In this document: piece after piece, positions 18,683 to 27,329 of the stretch
How the letters are laid out: each line of letters starts with the position of its first letter
Numbering within the stretch: position 1 is the first letter of the stretch
Assembly (NCBI GenBank): GCA_020635075.1
Contig: JACKAM010000001.1
Span: 744,001-808,000 of the forward strand
Length of the DNA: 64,000 bases
Reading direction: 5' to 3'
From: Pseudobdellovibrionaceae bacterium
GTDB lineage: Bacteria > Bdellovibrionota > Bdellovibrionia > Bdellovibrionales > UBA1609
Position numbers and translations under genes: made by a program
The notes under the pieces: model-generated
The model's input: only the letters and a program-made list of their open reading frames with translations
Told to the model about the DNA's origin: nothing
Database searches by the model: none

Positions 18683-21649
18683 ATGACCAGATCAAAAAAG
18701 AACTCGCCCTGGCAGAGACAAATTCGGCGGTTCTTTCTTCTTCTATTGTTGGGCTTTATTGTCGCCTTAGCGGTCGCCTGGGCTCTTGCGCCTTCGCTAC
18801 TTGAGCCAAAATTCAAAAGTTGGATCGAGCAAAAGGGCTCCGAGGCTTTCAAGGGCGATGTGGTTGTCGGTGATCTTACTCTGAGGTCGGTAGTTCCCTT
18901 GAGCCTCAAGGCCCGGCAGATTCAGGTGATCAGAACTGATGGGACATTGCAGATCATGTTCCCTGAAGTCGATATCGATGTCCACTTTGGCAATCCCTTG
19001 GCCGACTTTCCATCTTTTCAATTTCGCACCCGGTTAACCCTTTTGGACCCCTTTTTTCGCATGACGCTGTTGCCGGGAAAAGAGCAGATTGGTGAGTCTT
19101 CCGACGAAAAGAGTGGGGGTGGGTTCTTTTTTCCCCTTAGCTTTGACACCTCTATGGATACGCAGATCCAGAGGGGACAGGTGGAATTTGTTTTTGCTGA
19201 CAAAATTGAGGAAGAGGAAAAGGCAACACGTCTGCAGTTTAAAAATATTGGACTATTGTTAAGACAAGATAGTTTGTTTCACAATCGTAGCCCGATGTCG
19301 CTCAACCTCAGTTTGATGGCAGGGCTCAAGACAAGACTGTTAACCACATCCATTCCGGTGCAAATCAGCTCGGAGGAGATATTCACCTCTCCGGAAAGGA
19401 TTGAGGCCAAAAGGATTAATGTGGATTTTGGTGGTTTGATTGCCGCCGCCGCAGGATCGACGGACCTAAAACCTCTTCAGCACAACTGGCTGGTGCGTTT
19501 TCAAGTCCCTGATTTGGGGCAGCTGAAGGTGCCTCCCCAGTTTCTTCCGCCGGGCGTGTGGGCGGGAGCCTTTTCTGGCAAAATTCACTTTGCTCAAAAA
19601 CCTCAGTCGAGCCCTTATGTTGCGGTTCAAGCATTGGTGCAAGGCTTTCGTGGCGATACGGAATGGAAGAAGGAAAATCTGGAACTCGTGGGGGGAGTGG
19701 GAGCTGATGCCCGGATTGATGCGGTCTACTGGGACAAGTGGAAGTTCAATGATCTTTTTGCCGTGGTGGATTTGAGTGGCGCAAAGATGACTTTGGATCC
19801 CTGGTTCCGCAAAAAATCTAATGAACGTCTACGTGTCCACGTGGTGGCCAAGCAGGAAGGACCCGGATTGCGCATCGACAAAGGGGATCTGGAATTCACT
19901 CGGCTAAGGGCATTTGTTCGCGGTTTTATTCAAGAAGGACCGGGTGGTCGCTCCAAACTTCAGGTCAAGATCCCGCCTACAAATTTGGGTGGCTTTGAGG
20001 CCTTCTTTCCGTTTCTTAAGGAGCAAAGCTTGCAGGGCGAGTTGGAAGTCAACGCCAGGCTAGATGGGGATCTGTCCGTTCCAGAGAGCTTGGCTATCGA
20101 TTTGGCCCCTCTAAAGCTTTCCGGAGTTTCGGCCAATGTGAAGTATGCCAACAAAGAGACCCAGATGTATGCGGGGGGACCTGTACAGGTGACCGCGGAC
20201 GTGCAGATTTCGGCAAAGGGAACGGATTTGAGTCGGGCCAAAGGATCGGTGGCCGCCGACTTTACGCGCCTAGGGATTGTCATCGGCGAAAAGTTCCGCA
20301 AAAAACCAGGGCAAGTTCTGGCTCTCAGGGCCAGTGCCAGCAAGCTGGACGATAAGGTCTTGATCAACAGCCTGGCCCTCACCCATCCAGCAGGGGAAAT
20401 TCGAGGCAAAGGATTTTTTAAACAGCCGCAGAAGCCAATTTTTGATCTCAGCTTGGGAGTTGAGGAATTGAACCTCCGCCAGGCGGCGCGAGTGATGCCC
20501 ATACTGGGAGCCTATGGAGTGGGCGGCAGCGTGGATGGTTCGGTTCGTCTGACCGGGACTTATGATTTTGCGCTGGGACTAGAAAAAAGCCCCATCAAAA
20601 TGACCGGCGATCTACAGGCCCGCCTGCCCAACCTCAATATCCCAATGGCTGATGGCGAGGCCAACCCGGACCATGGGATCGAAAGTCAGGTTGAAGCAAA
20701 GGCTATCTTGCCCGATTGGCCTCTCTTTAATCAAAGCAAAATGATACTGGGTGCTCAGGTGGGTCAATTAAGTTTGGGGCGAGAGACATTCAAGAAAGTC
20801 AGTGCCGATATGATTTTCTCCGAGGGGAGCCTCAAAGGCGGTGCTCGGGTGGCGAGTCTTTTTGGGGGATCCTTAGTGGTCACGGAGCTGACGGTGCCAC
20901 TGCGGCAAATTCTCCCTCTAGTGCCGATGAAGATGGAGTTTAAGGGAGTTGATCTCAATCGCGCTGTGAGTTGGTGGAGCCCTGAGAAGAAGGGCTTGGT
21001 GAGAGGTGTGGCGAGTGTTGATAGCGCTTTGAATCTGCCTTGGCCGAAGGGCGAGGGATGGTGGCACTCACTGAGAGCAGAAGGCAGACTTGGGGTCCGT
21101 GGCTTTTCTCTATCGACTCTGAATTGGGAAGAGAAAATTCAGCAAGCCTTGTCACAACTGCCTGGGCAAGCTACCGATGCGAAAGACAAATCCCAGGGAC
21201 GGCAGGTCATGGCCGCCGAACTGGATATCGCCTACAAAGCCCAGAATGAAAAAATTCAGATTAAAAAGCTCAGCCTTAAAACGCCACGAAAAAATGATTT
21301 GTCAGCTGAGGGAGAATTGGGATTTGATTTAGTTGGAGAGTTGAAGGGCGAACTCTCGCTGGCAAATCCTCCAGTCAAGGGCAGCGTCAAAGACGCCAAT
21401 TCAGACGAGCTGGGGCGGCTCATCGTGCCGCTGGAGATTTCCGGAGATTTGACCTCGCCGTCATTGTCAGTTGCGGGGCCCGTGATTGAGAAGATGTTGG
21501 CGAAGACTTTAGCTTTTGAAAAAAAGAAGACTGTCGCCCAGGTGGAGTCGAAAGTGAAGGATGAAACTAAGAAAGCTGTGGCCACAGAAAAGAAGAAGGT
21601 CAAAGAGAGTATCGACAAGAAGATTAAGGGACTTTTTAACAGAAAGTAA
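18683..21649 (+). CDS. AsmA/TamB-like inner-membrane-anchored protein
   Basis: About 988 aa from the ATG at 18683 (an earlier in-frame start at 18647 has a less plausible N-terminus; neither has a strong ribosome site). A basic N-terminus is followed by one membrane helix (FFLLLLLGFIVALAVAWALAP), then a long periplasmic region of repeating beta-strand units (LKARQIQVIRTDGTLQI, LTHPAGEIRGKGFF, DLSAEGELGFDLVGELKGELSL). This is the AsmA/TamB repeating-groove architecture implicated in lipid transport between membranes. The last 50 residues are a lysine-rich tail (KVKESIDKKIKGLFNRK). It is followed after 3 bp by mscS, so they share a transcript. The family is called from architecture, not from a unique motif. 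Confidence 0.72.
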   Translation: MTRSKKNSPWQRQIRRFFLLLLLGFIVALAVAWALAPSLLEPKFKSWIEQKGSEAFKGDVVVGDLTLRSVVPLSLKARQIQVIRTDGTLQIMFPEVDIDVHFGNPLADFPSFQFRTRLTLLDPFFRMTLLPGKEQIGESSDEKSGGGFFFPLSFDTSMDTQIQRGQVEFVFADKIEEEEKATRLQFKNIGLLLRQDSLFHNRSPMSLNLSLMAGLKTRLLTTSIPVQISSEEIFTSPERIEAKRINVDFGGLIAAAAGSTDLKPLQHNWLVRFQVPDLGQLKVPPQFLPPGVWAGAFSGKIHFAQKPQSSPYVAVQALVQGFRGDTEWKKENLELVGGVGADARIDAVYWDKWKFNDLFAVVDLSGAKMTLDPWFRKKSNERLRVHVVAKQEGPGLRIDKGDLEFTRLRAFVRGFIQEGPGGRSKLQVKIPPTNLGGFEAFFPFLKEQSLQGELEVNARLDGDLSVPESLAIDLAPLKLSGVSANVKYANKETQMYAGGPVQVTADVQISAKGTDLSRAKGSVAADFTRLGIVIGEKFRKKPGQVLALRASASKLDDKVLINSLALTHPAGEIRGKGFFKQPQKPIFDLSLGVEELNLRQAARVMPILGAYGVGGSVDGSVRLTGTYDFALGLEKSPIKMTGDLQARLPNLNIPMADGEANPDHGIESQVEAKAILPDWPLFNQSKMILGAQVGQLSLGRETFKKVSADMIFSEGSLKGGARVASLFGGSLVVTELTVPLRQILPLVPMKMEFKGVDLNRAVSWWSPEKKGLVRGVASVDSALNLPWPKGEGWWHSLRAEGRLGVRGFSLSTLNWEEKIQQALSQLPGQATDAKDKSQGRQVMAAELDIAYKAQNEKIQIKKLSLKTPRKNDLSAEGELGFDLVGELKGELSLANPPVKGSVKDANSDELGRLIVPLEISGDLTSPSLSVAGPVIEKMLAKTLAFEKKKTVAQVESKVKDETKKAVATEKKKVKESIDKKIKGLFNRK

Positions 21650-21652
21650 GAC

Positions 21653-22585
21653 ATGAACTTCACCGATCATTTATACAGTTGGCAGGCGGATATCTTTAGT
21701 TGGCTTCCGGACGTATGGCGGTTTCAGGTCTTTGTCGTCGACAATAAGCCCATCACCCTGGGTAAGCTCACTACCGGAGTGATTCTTCTGTTTATCGGCT
21801 ATTTTGTCTGTCGCAATATCAGTCGGCAGGTGAGTTCCAAGGTCCTTTCCCGTTTGGATATTGACCAGTCATTGAAGCACACCCTGGAGACCGTGATCTT
21901 TTATGTTCTCCTGGTGATCCTCACCCTCTTTGTCTTGCGATTGCTAAACGTGCCGATCACGATCTTCACGGTCTTGGGAGGTGCTCTTGCCATCGGGGTC
22001 GGTTTTGGTTCGCAAACGATTGTGTCCAACTTTATCAGTGGCTTGATCATGATGATTGAGCGTCCGGTGCGAGTGGGGGATTTTGTCGATGTGGGTGGCC
22101 TGTCGGGGAAGGTCGAACATATTGGTGCGCGCAGTACGCGGATTATCTCCATGAACAATACCCATATATTAGTGCCCAACAGCACATTTTTGGAGAACAA
22201 TGTCGTCAATTGGACCTTGTCCGATGACATTGTTAGGTCCAATGTCGACGTGGGAGTCGCCTACGGATCAAACACTCGTTTGGTGGAGAAATTGCTTTTG
22301 CAAGCGGTGGTGGATGTGAATGAGGCTCTTTCTGATCCCAAGCCAGGAGTGTTCTTTCTTGAATTTGGTGATAACAGTCTCAATTTCCGTGTGTTCTTCT
22401 GGCTGCGCTTTATGAGTCTGATGCAAATGAAAAAGGTGGAGAGTGATATGCGCTATCGAATCGATGAACTCTTTCGCCAGAACAACGTGGTTATTGCCTT
22501 TCCTCAGAGAGATGTGCACTTGGACAGCCTTTCGGCCATTCAGGTTCAACTCGTCGACTCGAGGGCCAAAAATCCACCAAATTAA
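21653..22585 (+). CDS. Small-conductance mechanosensitive channel (MscS family)
   Basis: 310 aa inner-membrane channel that opens under membrane tension to release osmolytes. There are three hydrophobic segments near residues 40-57, 80-100 and 105-135. The last is the pore helix with the Gly/Ala pattern GGALAIGVGFGSQTIVSNFISGL, followed by the MscS beta-domain signature ERPVRVGDFVDVGGLSGKVEHIG and NTHILVPNSTFLENNVVNW. The C-terminal alpha-beta domain is present. The ATG is 3 bp after the AsmA-like stop. A single-domain, MscS-sized protein without large extra domains. Confidence 0.93.
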   Translation: MNFTDHLYSWQADIFSWLPDVWRFQVFVVDNKPITLGKLTTGVILLFIGYFVCRNISRQVSSKVLSRLDIDQSLKHTLETVIFYVLLVILTLFVLRLLNVPITIFTVLGGALAIGVGFGSQTIVSNFISGLIMMIERPVRVGDFVDVGGLSGKVEHIGARSTRIISMNNTHILVPNSTFLENNVVNWTLSDDIVRSNVDVGVAYGSNTRLVEKLLLQAVVDVNEALSDPKPGVFFLEFGDNSLNFRVFFWLRFMSLMQMKKVESDMRYRIDELFRQNNVVIAFPQRDVHLDSLSAIQVQLVDSRAKNPPN

Positions 22586-22675
22586 ACTCTGCATCATGGC
22601 AATCGCCGTCATTATTTGGTGTAGGTGGCGAATCATATTGACCCCCCGGGTGAGGCCTTTCACATTAAGAGAATC

Positions 22676-23737
22676 ATGCTAAGAATTGATTTTTATCAAA
22701 AGCACTTAGACCGGGTTAGTCGCAGTTTCGCCTATTGTATCTCCAAGCTTGATGCTCCACTTCGGGGCTGGGTGAGCCTGACTTATTTAATCTGCCGAAT
22801 CTTGGATACGGTTGAGGACGCTCCATGGAGAAAGCTGAGTCAACAGCTTCGCCAGTTTGGCGAGTTCGATGGCTTTCTGGAGAAGCCACCTCAGGAAGAG
22901 AACCTTAAGGAGTGGCAAAAGGCATTTCCTGAGGAAATTCCTGAAGGGGAAAAACTTCTTCTCATGGACTCGGCTCTGATATTTAAAGATCTTCATGATG
23001 TTCCTTTTACAGTTCGTGGTGTGATCCAGGACATGGTGGAGTGCATGAGTGCAGGGATGCAGTACTACTCTCGCTTACGTAGGCAAAGGGGGCAGTTGAG
23101 ACTGCGCAATCTGCGTGAGGTGAATCAGTATTGCTTTTTCGTCGCCGGAGTTGTCGGTGAAACTCTGGCTCGCTTGGTGACCGTGGTTGAACCTCAACTA
23201 AAGGTTGCGCAAAGACTGGTGTTGGAAGCTCATCACTTTGGTTTGTTTTTGCAAAAAATCAATCTTCTTAAAGATCAAATGGACGACGAGAGAGAGGGGC
23301 GATTTTTCGTTCACTCGCGGCCGGAAATCAAATCCAGCTTGAGTCAAAACGCCCTCGGCGCCTGGAATTTTATAAAGGCCTTGCCGGTACAACAGCGAGG
23401 TTTTCGCTTGTTCTGTGCTCAGTCTTTGTTTTTGGGTCTGGCGTCCATCCCTTGGATCGAGCGTTCCTTCGAACGCAAGAGGATGGGAAAGATTCCTCGT
23501 GCGGCCACCGCAGAACTGTTTGGGCTGCTGGAGAGAAATATCGACGACAATGAATTCCTGGAGACTTTATTTTTTGACCTTGCCGAAGAGGGTGGTCTCG
23601 AAATGGGCGGTGTGCCGGCTTTGGTTTCGGGCGAATGCCTGGGGCCTGGTCGACAGGATGAGCAGTGGTTCAACCGATTGTATCGTGGGGAACTTCAGGC
23701 CCAGGACTTTATTGATCTGGGAATGAGTGGGGCTTGA
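22676..23737 (+). CDS. Squalene/phytoene synthase family protein
   Basis: Head-to-head prenyl transferase family joining two farnesyl- or geranylgeranyl-diphosphates. The first Asp-rich motif is DTVED at residues 44-48, after VSRSFAYCISKLDAPLRGWVS cut at its typical place. The second is in KDQMDDEREGRFF, which resembles squalene synthases (NxLRDxxED...GR) more than phytoene synthases. 353 aa from the ATG at 22676, with AAGAGA upstream; longer in-frame N-termini lack a site. It overlaps the start region of a PAP2 phosphatase gene. No squalene-hopene cyclase or carotenoid gene lies in the window, so the product (squalene or dehydrosqualene) is open. Confidence 0.8.
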   Translation: MLRIDFYQKHLDRVSRSFAYCISKLDAPLRGWVSLTYLICRILDTVEDAPWRKLSQQLRQFGEFDGFLEKPPQEENLKEWQKAFPEEIPEGEKLLLMDSALIFKDLHDVPFTVRGVIQDMVECMSAGMQYYSRLRRQRGQLRLRNLREVNQYCFFVAGVVGETLARLVTVVEPQLKVAQRLVLEAHHFGLFLQKINLLKDQMDDEREGRFFVHSRPEIKSSLSQNALGAWNFIKALPVQQRGFRLFCAQSLFLGLASIPWIERSFERKRMGKIPRAATAELFGLLERNIDDNEFLETLFFDLAEEGGLEMGGVPALVSGECLGPGRQDEQWFNRLYRGELQAQDFIDLGMSGA

Positions 23738-23745
23738 GTTCTGTG

Positions 23746-24393
23746 ATGGAGTGGCTGCAAAAAATTGATGCCCAACTCTTTCACCTAATCAATAGTGAGC
23801 TTTCCCACCCATGGTTGACCTCTTTTTTCGTATTCATCACCAATCTTCATCATCAAAAGATTTTCACGTGGGGCGTTCTGCCCGTGGTCATCCTCACCTG
23901 GTGGTGGTTTAAGCGTAACCATGCAATTAAAGTATTGATAGTTTTGGGTTTGGTCGCAGGCCTGTGTGATTCTCTTTCTTACAGGACGTTAAAACCTGGT
24001 ATTGGGCGCTTAAGGCCCCACCAGTTGGCGGCGGTGCAGGCGCAGCAGGCGGCTGATAACAAGGCCTTCCAGGCTCCCATCGTGCGCGTGCCCTATTGGC
24101 CAAAGAGCTTCAGTTTTCCCTCAAACCACGCGCTCACAGGCTTTGCCCTGGCCCGCCTCATTACCTGGTATCATCCAACGGCTCACATTTGGGCCTGGCT
24201 GGTCGTTAGCCTTGTGGCTTATAGCCGGGTTTATGTGGGAGTTCATTATCCAGGCGATGTGATTGGCGGAGCCCTGATTGGGTGGCTGATTGCCAGCATT
24301 CTCATCAAGTGGGTGATTTCCGGCTTTTACTTCCTTTTGCCCATCTATGGTTATAAGTCTTCGCGCAAGATGTGGGGGAAGGCTAAGGATTGA
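23746..24393 (+). CDS. PAP2-family membrane phosphatase
   Basis: Integral membrane phosphatase or phosphotransferase. All three PAP2 motifs are present: KPGIGRLRP (motif 1), PSNHALTG (motif 2) and SRVYVGVHYPGD (motif 3), separated by hydrophobic helices. The ATG at 23746 is listed, but in-frame TTG (23734) and GTG (23743) starts are possible, and the TTG would overlap the previous stop by 4 nt. Being downstream of a squalene/phytoene synthase, it may act on prenyl diphosphates or undecaprenyl-PP; lipid-A or phosphatidate substrates are equally possible. Confidence 0.85.
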   Translation: MEWLQKIDAQLFHLINSELSHPWLTSFFVFITNLHHQKIFTWGVLPVVILTWWWFKRNHAIKVLIVLGLVAGLCDSLSYRTLKPGIGRLRPHQLAAVQAQQAADNKAFQAPIVRVPYWPKSFSFPSNHALTGFALARLITWYHPTAHIWAWLVVSLVAYSRVYVGVHYPGDVIGGALIGWLIASILIKWVISGFYFLLPIYGYKSSRKMWGKAKD

Positions 24394-24416
24394 CAGAATC
24401 CCATGGAATCTGTCAA
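24390..24416. other. Inverted repeat TTGACAGA/TCTGTCAA
   Basis: An 8-bp perfect dyad with an 11-nt centre straddles the stop codon of the PAP2 gene. It is followed by an A-run, not a T-run, so it is not a normal terminator on either strand. It could be an operator for the small membrane gene at 24513, since another TTGACA lies at 24430. Confidence 0.35.
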
Positions 24417-24512
24417 AAAATGAGGGATTTTGACAACTTAGCGCTCTTTCTGTAAGCACGAAATCTCGGTTTTTGGCCCCCTTTTTCCTAAACTGAAAGA
24501 AAGGAGGCCATT

Positions 24513-24755
24513 ATGCAAACCACTCAATCCAGCCCCGATGTCGTCGTCAGGCTTTTTCAACTTCTCTCGATTGTTCTGGCTATCTATATGGCTCAATCGG
24601 TGTTTGTTTCCTTTGTAAATGACTTCTCTGATTCCATTCGCATTGAAAGCGCCGGTCGGTTACCCGGGCCCAATTACATCCCTCTGAAGCGTTATAGCCA
24701 GGACGGTTCCAATAGGCATTCTATGAACCGGTATCCGGCGGGCTTGTTAGACTAA
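24513..24755 (+). CDS. Small membrane protein, 80 aa, unknown
   Basis: A very strong AAAGGAGG site at 24500-24507 and an ATG 6 nt later support this short gene. One hydrophobic helix spans about residues 12-35 (VRLFQLLSIVLAIYMAQSVFVSFV), followed by a polar tail rich in Arg, Ser and Asn (GRLPGPNYIPLKRYSQDGS). The layout suggests an inner-membrane anchor with a short soluble tail. No family is recognised. It ends 10 bp before the convergent ATP-grasp gene. Confidence 0.75.
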   Translation: MQTTQSSPDVVVRLFQLLSIVLAIYMAQSVFVSFVNDFSDSIRIESAGRLPGPNYIPLKRYSQDGSNRHSMNRYPAGLLD

Positions 24756-24765
24756 TGGGTTGCAA

Positions 24766-25893
24766 TCAGTCGATGTGAAGAGTCTGATGGAGGGCTTCCA
24801 GGTCCTTGGTGAGCTGATCCGGATCTTCATGTTTGAGTAGGGCATAGCCCACATCTTCGCCCACACTCGTGCGGTTTTTAACTGAATCTCCAACTTTTAC
24901 CTTAATCCTTACCTTTACCATGCTGGCGAGAGCCTTTGCTTCAGCCTTACCCTCAATACGGGTGATTTTACTTTTCTCTCCCGGATGAAAAATTACTGAT
25001 GCGGCGAAGGCCATCGCTTGCACCGATGGTGGTGTCACCGATTGTCCTAGCTCGATCTCTACAAAAGCCCGCCAGAAGTCATAATCATAGGCCAGCTCCA
25101 TGGCTTGCATGATGTATCCGCCTGGAGGCCTCAGTGCCACTTCGCCGAAGAGGATTTGATTGGCTTCAGTGTGGTAAAACTCTAGATGGGTCAGTCCCCA
25201 TTGGATGCCGATTTCACTCAATACCCTTTGATTGAGTTCAAGAATGTCGCGTTGGATCTCTTGCGGGTAATCACCAGGTACGCGATTTTCTGTGCCCACT
25301 TTCGTGTAGCGAGTGATATTGGTGAAGAGAACTCGACCATCCTGGATTAGGGATTCAACACTTCCTTCTGTGCCCTTAATTGGAGACTCAATGATCACAT
25401 CGTCGGTGAGCAGGTGGCGGAGTTTTTCCGGATCTTGATCCACCCACACCAGGCCTCGTCCTCCGGAGCCCACGCGAGACTTCACCACCACAGTACTTCC
25501 TAGCCGGGAAATCACGGCATTTGGGTTTCTCAGCTCATTGCCGCGCAGGAAGTCCGTCATGGGAATTTTACGGTCGCGCAAGAACTCCTTCATTTCAATT
25601 TTGTCATGGCAAAGAATAATTGCGGTGTCGGGATTGGAGCGTGCGCCCAGTGCCTTCCGCAGGCGAGAAGCAAGATAGACAGTGGCCTCTGTTCCGGCGA
25701 TCACATGGGTAATCGGGAGGCCGGCCAATTGAGATAGGCCATCTTCAATTTGGTGAGGATAGTCCTCAATGATGATTTTCTGGCAGAGGACTTGTTTTTT
25801 TAAAGGTTTCTCTGACCAAATACAAAAGGGAATCCCTTTAGACTCTAAAACCTGTGCAATTTGTTGTCGGTAACCCAACAGAAGGACAAGCAT
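24766..25893 (-). CDS. ATP-grasp domain enzyme
   Basis: 375 aa cytoplasmic enzyme with the ATP-grasp layout. The N-terminal preATP-grasp Rossmann-like part starts MLVLLLGYRQQIAQVL. The ATP-binding lobe contains VVVKSRVGSGGRGLVWV (the Lys/Gly-rich loop) and EGSVESLIQDG, and the metal-binding segment reads FGEVALRPPGGYIMQAM. Such ligases join a carboxylate to an amine or thiol through an acyl-phosphate. The substrate cannot be told from sequence, and no peptide or amino-acid biosynthesis genes lie alongside. It is followed upstream by the tandem-repeat array, which may carry its promoter edge. Confidence 0.82.
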   Translation of the reverse strand: MLVLLLGYRQQIAQVLESKGIPFCIWSEKPLKKQVLCQKIIIEDYPHQIEDGLSQLAGLPITHVIAGTEATVYLASRLRKALGARSNPDTAIILCHDKIEMKEFLRDRKIPMTDFLRGNELRNPNAVISRLGSTVVVKSRVGSGGRGLVWVDQDPEKLRHLLTDDVIIESPIKGTEGSVESLIQDGRVLFTNITRYTKVGTENRVPGDYPQEIQRDILELNQRVLSEIGIQWGLTHLEFYHTEANQILFGEVALRPPGGYIMQAMELAYDYDFWRAFVEIELGQSVTPPSVQAMAFAASVIFHPGEKSKITRIEGKAEAKALASMVKVRIKVKVGDSVKNRTSVGEDVGYALLKHEDPDQLTKDLEALHQTLHID

Positions 25894-25977
25894 ACCCCAA
25901 TGCTATTGAGGCCGCCGCCCAGATTCAACCCCAATTGGGTTCCAGGTCCTATTTGCGGACGCGGGAGGCCAAATTTC

Positions 25978-26990
25978 CTGTGATCCGTGGTCTGTAACCC
26001 GTTAGAGTTTCCGTGACCGCTTCCGTGGACGTGGCCGTTTACAGTGACGGAGACGGTAGACTGGCACGGTACCGTGAACGGGTTACGGGTAACGCTCGCG
26101 GGAGTTGTTCCTTTGTGGCAGTGGTTGGTCGACCTTTTTCCGTAATCCGTGGTCCGTTACCCGTAAACGTTTCCGTGACCGTTTCCGTGTGTCGGTCCGG
26201 TTACGGTGACGGAAACGGTAGACTGGCACGGCACCGTGAACGGGTTACGGGTAACGCTCGCGGGAGTTGTTCCTTTGTGGCAGTGGTTGGTCGACCTTTT
26301 TCCGTAATCCGTCGTCCGTGATCAGTAAACGTTTCCGTGACCGTTTCCGTGGACGTGGCCGTTTATAGTGACGGAGACGGTAAACTGGCACGGTACCGTG
26401 AACGGGTTACGGGTAACGCTCGCGGGAGTTGTTCCTTTGTGGCAGTGGTTGGTCGACCTTTTTCCGTAATCCGTCGTCCGTGATCAGTAAACGTTTCCGT
26501 GACCGTTTCCGTGTGTCGGTCCGGTTACGGTGACGGAAACGGTAGACTGGCACGGTACCGTGAACGGGTTACGGGTAACGCTCGCGGGATTTGTTCCTTT
26601 GTGGCAGTGGTTGGTCGACCTTTTTCCGTAATCCGTCGTCCGTGATCAGTAAACGTTTCCGGGACGGTTACTGTGTCCGTTTACAGTGACGGAGACGGTA
26701 GACTGGCACGGTACCGTGAACGGGTTACGGGTAACGCTCGCGGGAGTTGTTCCTTTGTGGCAGTGGTTGGTCGACCATTCTCCGTAACCCGTGATCTGAA
26801 TCCCGTAAACGTTGCCGTGCCAGGTTCCGGGACCGTTAGTGGTTTTCTCCTTTGTTACATTCGTTGGGCCCTTTTTTCCGTAACCAGTAAACGGTAACCA
26901 GTTAACGTTTCCGTGGCGGTGTCCGTATCCGGACCGTGATCCGTTTTCCTTTGTTGCAGTGGTTGGCCCACCTTGGGGTGATGGCCAACA
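25978..26990. repeat. Tandem array of ~162-bp units, about five good copies plus degenerate ends
   Basis: The anchor GTTCCTTTGTGGCAGTGG recurs at 26107, 26269, 26431 and 26593 with exact 162-bp spacing (its first three T's vary by one base), then at 26749 (156 bp). Degenerate anchors follow near 26857 and 26947. Each unit has a CCGT-rich left half and an ACGG-rich right half that are imperfect reverse complements, so every unit could fold. Unit boundaries are arbitrary. No reading frame runs through the array. The last degenerate unit leads straight into the four-helix-bundle gene. Confidence 0.93.
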
Positions 26991-27011
26991 CACTTTACAA
27001 AGGAATTTAAA

Positions 27012-27329
27012 ATGACACAGAGAAAACACGAATACAAATTCAGATCATTGGATTTGGCGGTGGAATTTTGCCAGAAGGTGAAACTGTTGAAGTTGCCGAT
27101 TCATTTGCGGGATCAGATGCTCCGGGCCTCCTCGTCGGTGGCGCTGAATCTTGCCGAGGGGAGTGGCAAGCCAAGCCCAAAAGACAAACGGCGGTTTTAC
27201 TTTATCTCTTTGGGCTCCTTGCGTGAGTGCCAAGCGATACTGAGAATTGAAGACGTTGACGACCTTGAACTGATTGACCTTGCGGATCATCTGGGAGCCT
27301 CAATCTACAAACTGGCCCTTGCCACCTAG
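27012..27329 (+). CDS. Four-helix-bundle protein (S23/IVP family)
   Basis: 105 aa with AAAGGA 7 nt before the ATG. The family pattern is clear: FRSLDLAVEFCQKVKLL (helix 1), HLRDQMLRASSSVALNLAEG (helix 2 with the conserved NLAEG turn), then KDKRRFYFISLGSLRECQAI (helix 3) and a C-terminal helix. These proteins are encoded in 23S rRNA intervening sequences, as Avd beside diversity-generating reverse transcriptases, or alone. No reverse transcriptase or rRNA is seen here; instead the gene abuts the 162-bp repeat array. Its TAG stop shares CTAG with the stop of the convergent HNH gene. Possibly a nucleic-acid-binding pentamer; function unknown. Confidence 0.88.
   Translation: MTQRKHEYKFRSLDLAVEFCQKVKLLKLPIHLRDQMLRASSSVALNLAEGSGKPSPKDKRRFYFISLGSLRECQAILRIEDVDDLELIDLADHLGASIYKLALAT

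Noticed and set aside
24390..24416. Hairpin after the PAP2 gene as a terminator
   Set aside because: Followed by A's on the plus strand and no T-run on either side, so it is listed only as an inverted repeat.
25978..26990. CRISPR array
   Set aside because: Units are 162 bp and similar throughout, with no short repeat/unique spacer alternation and no cas genes.
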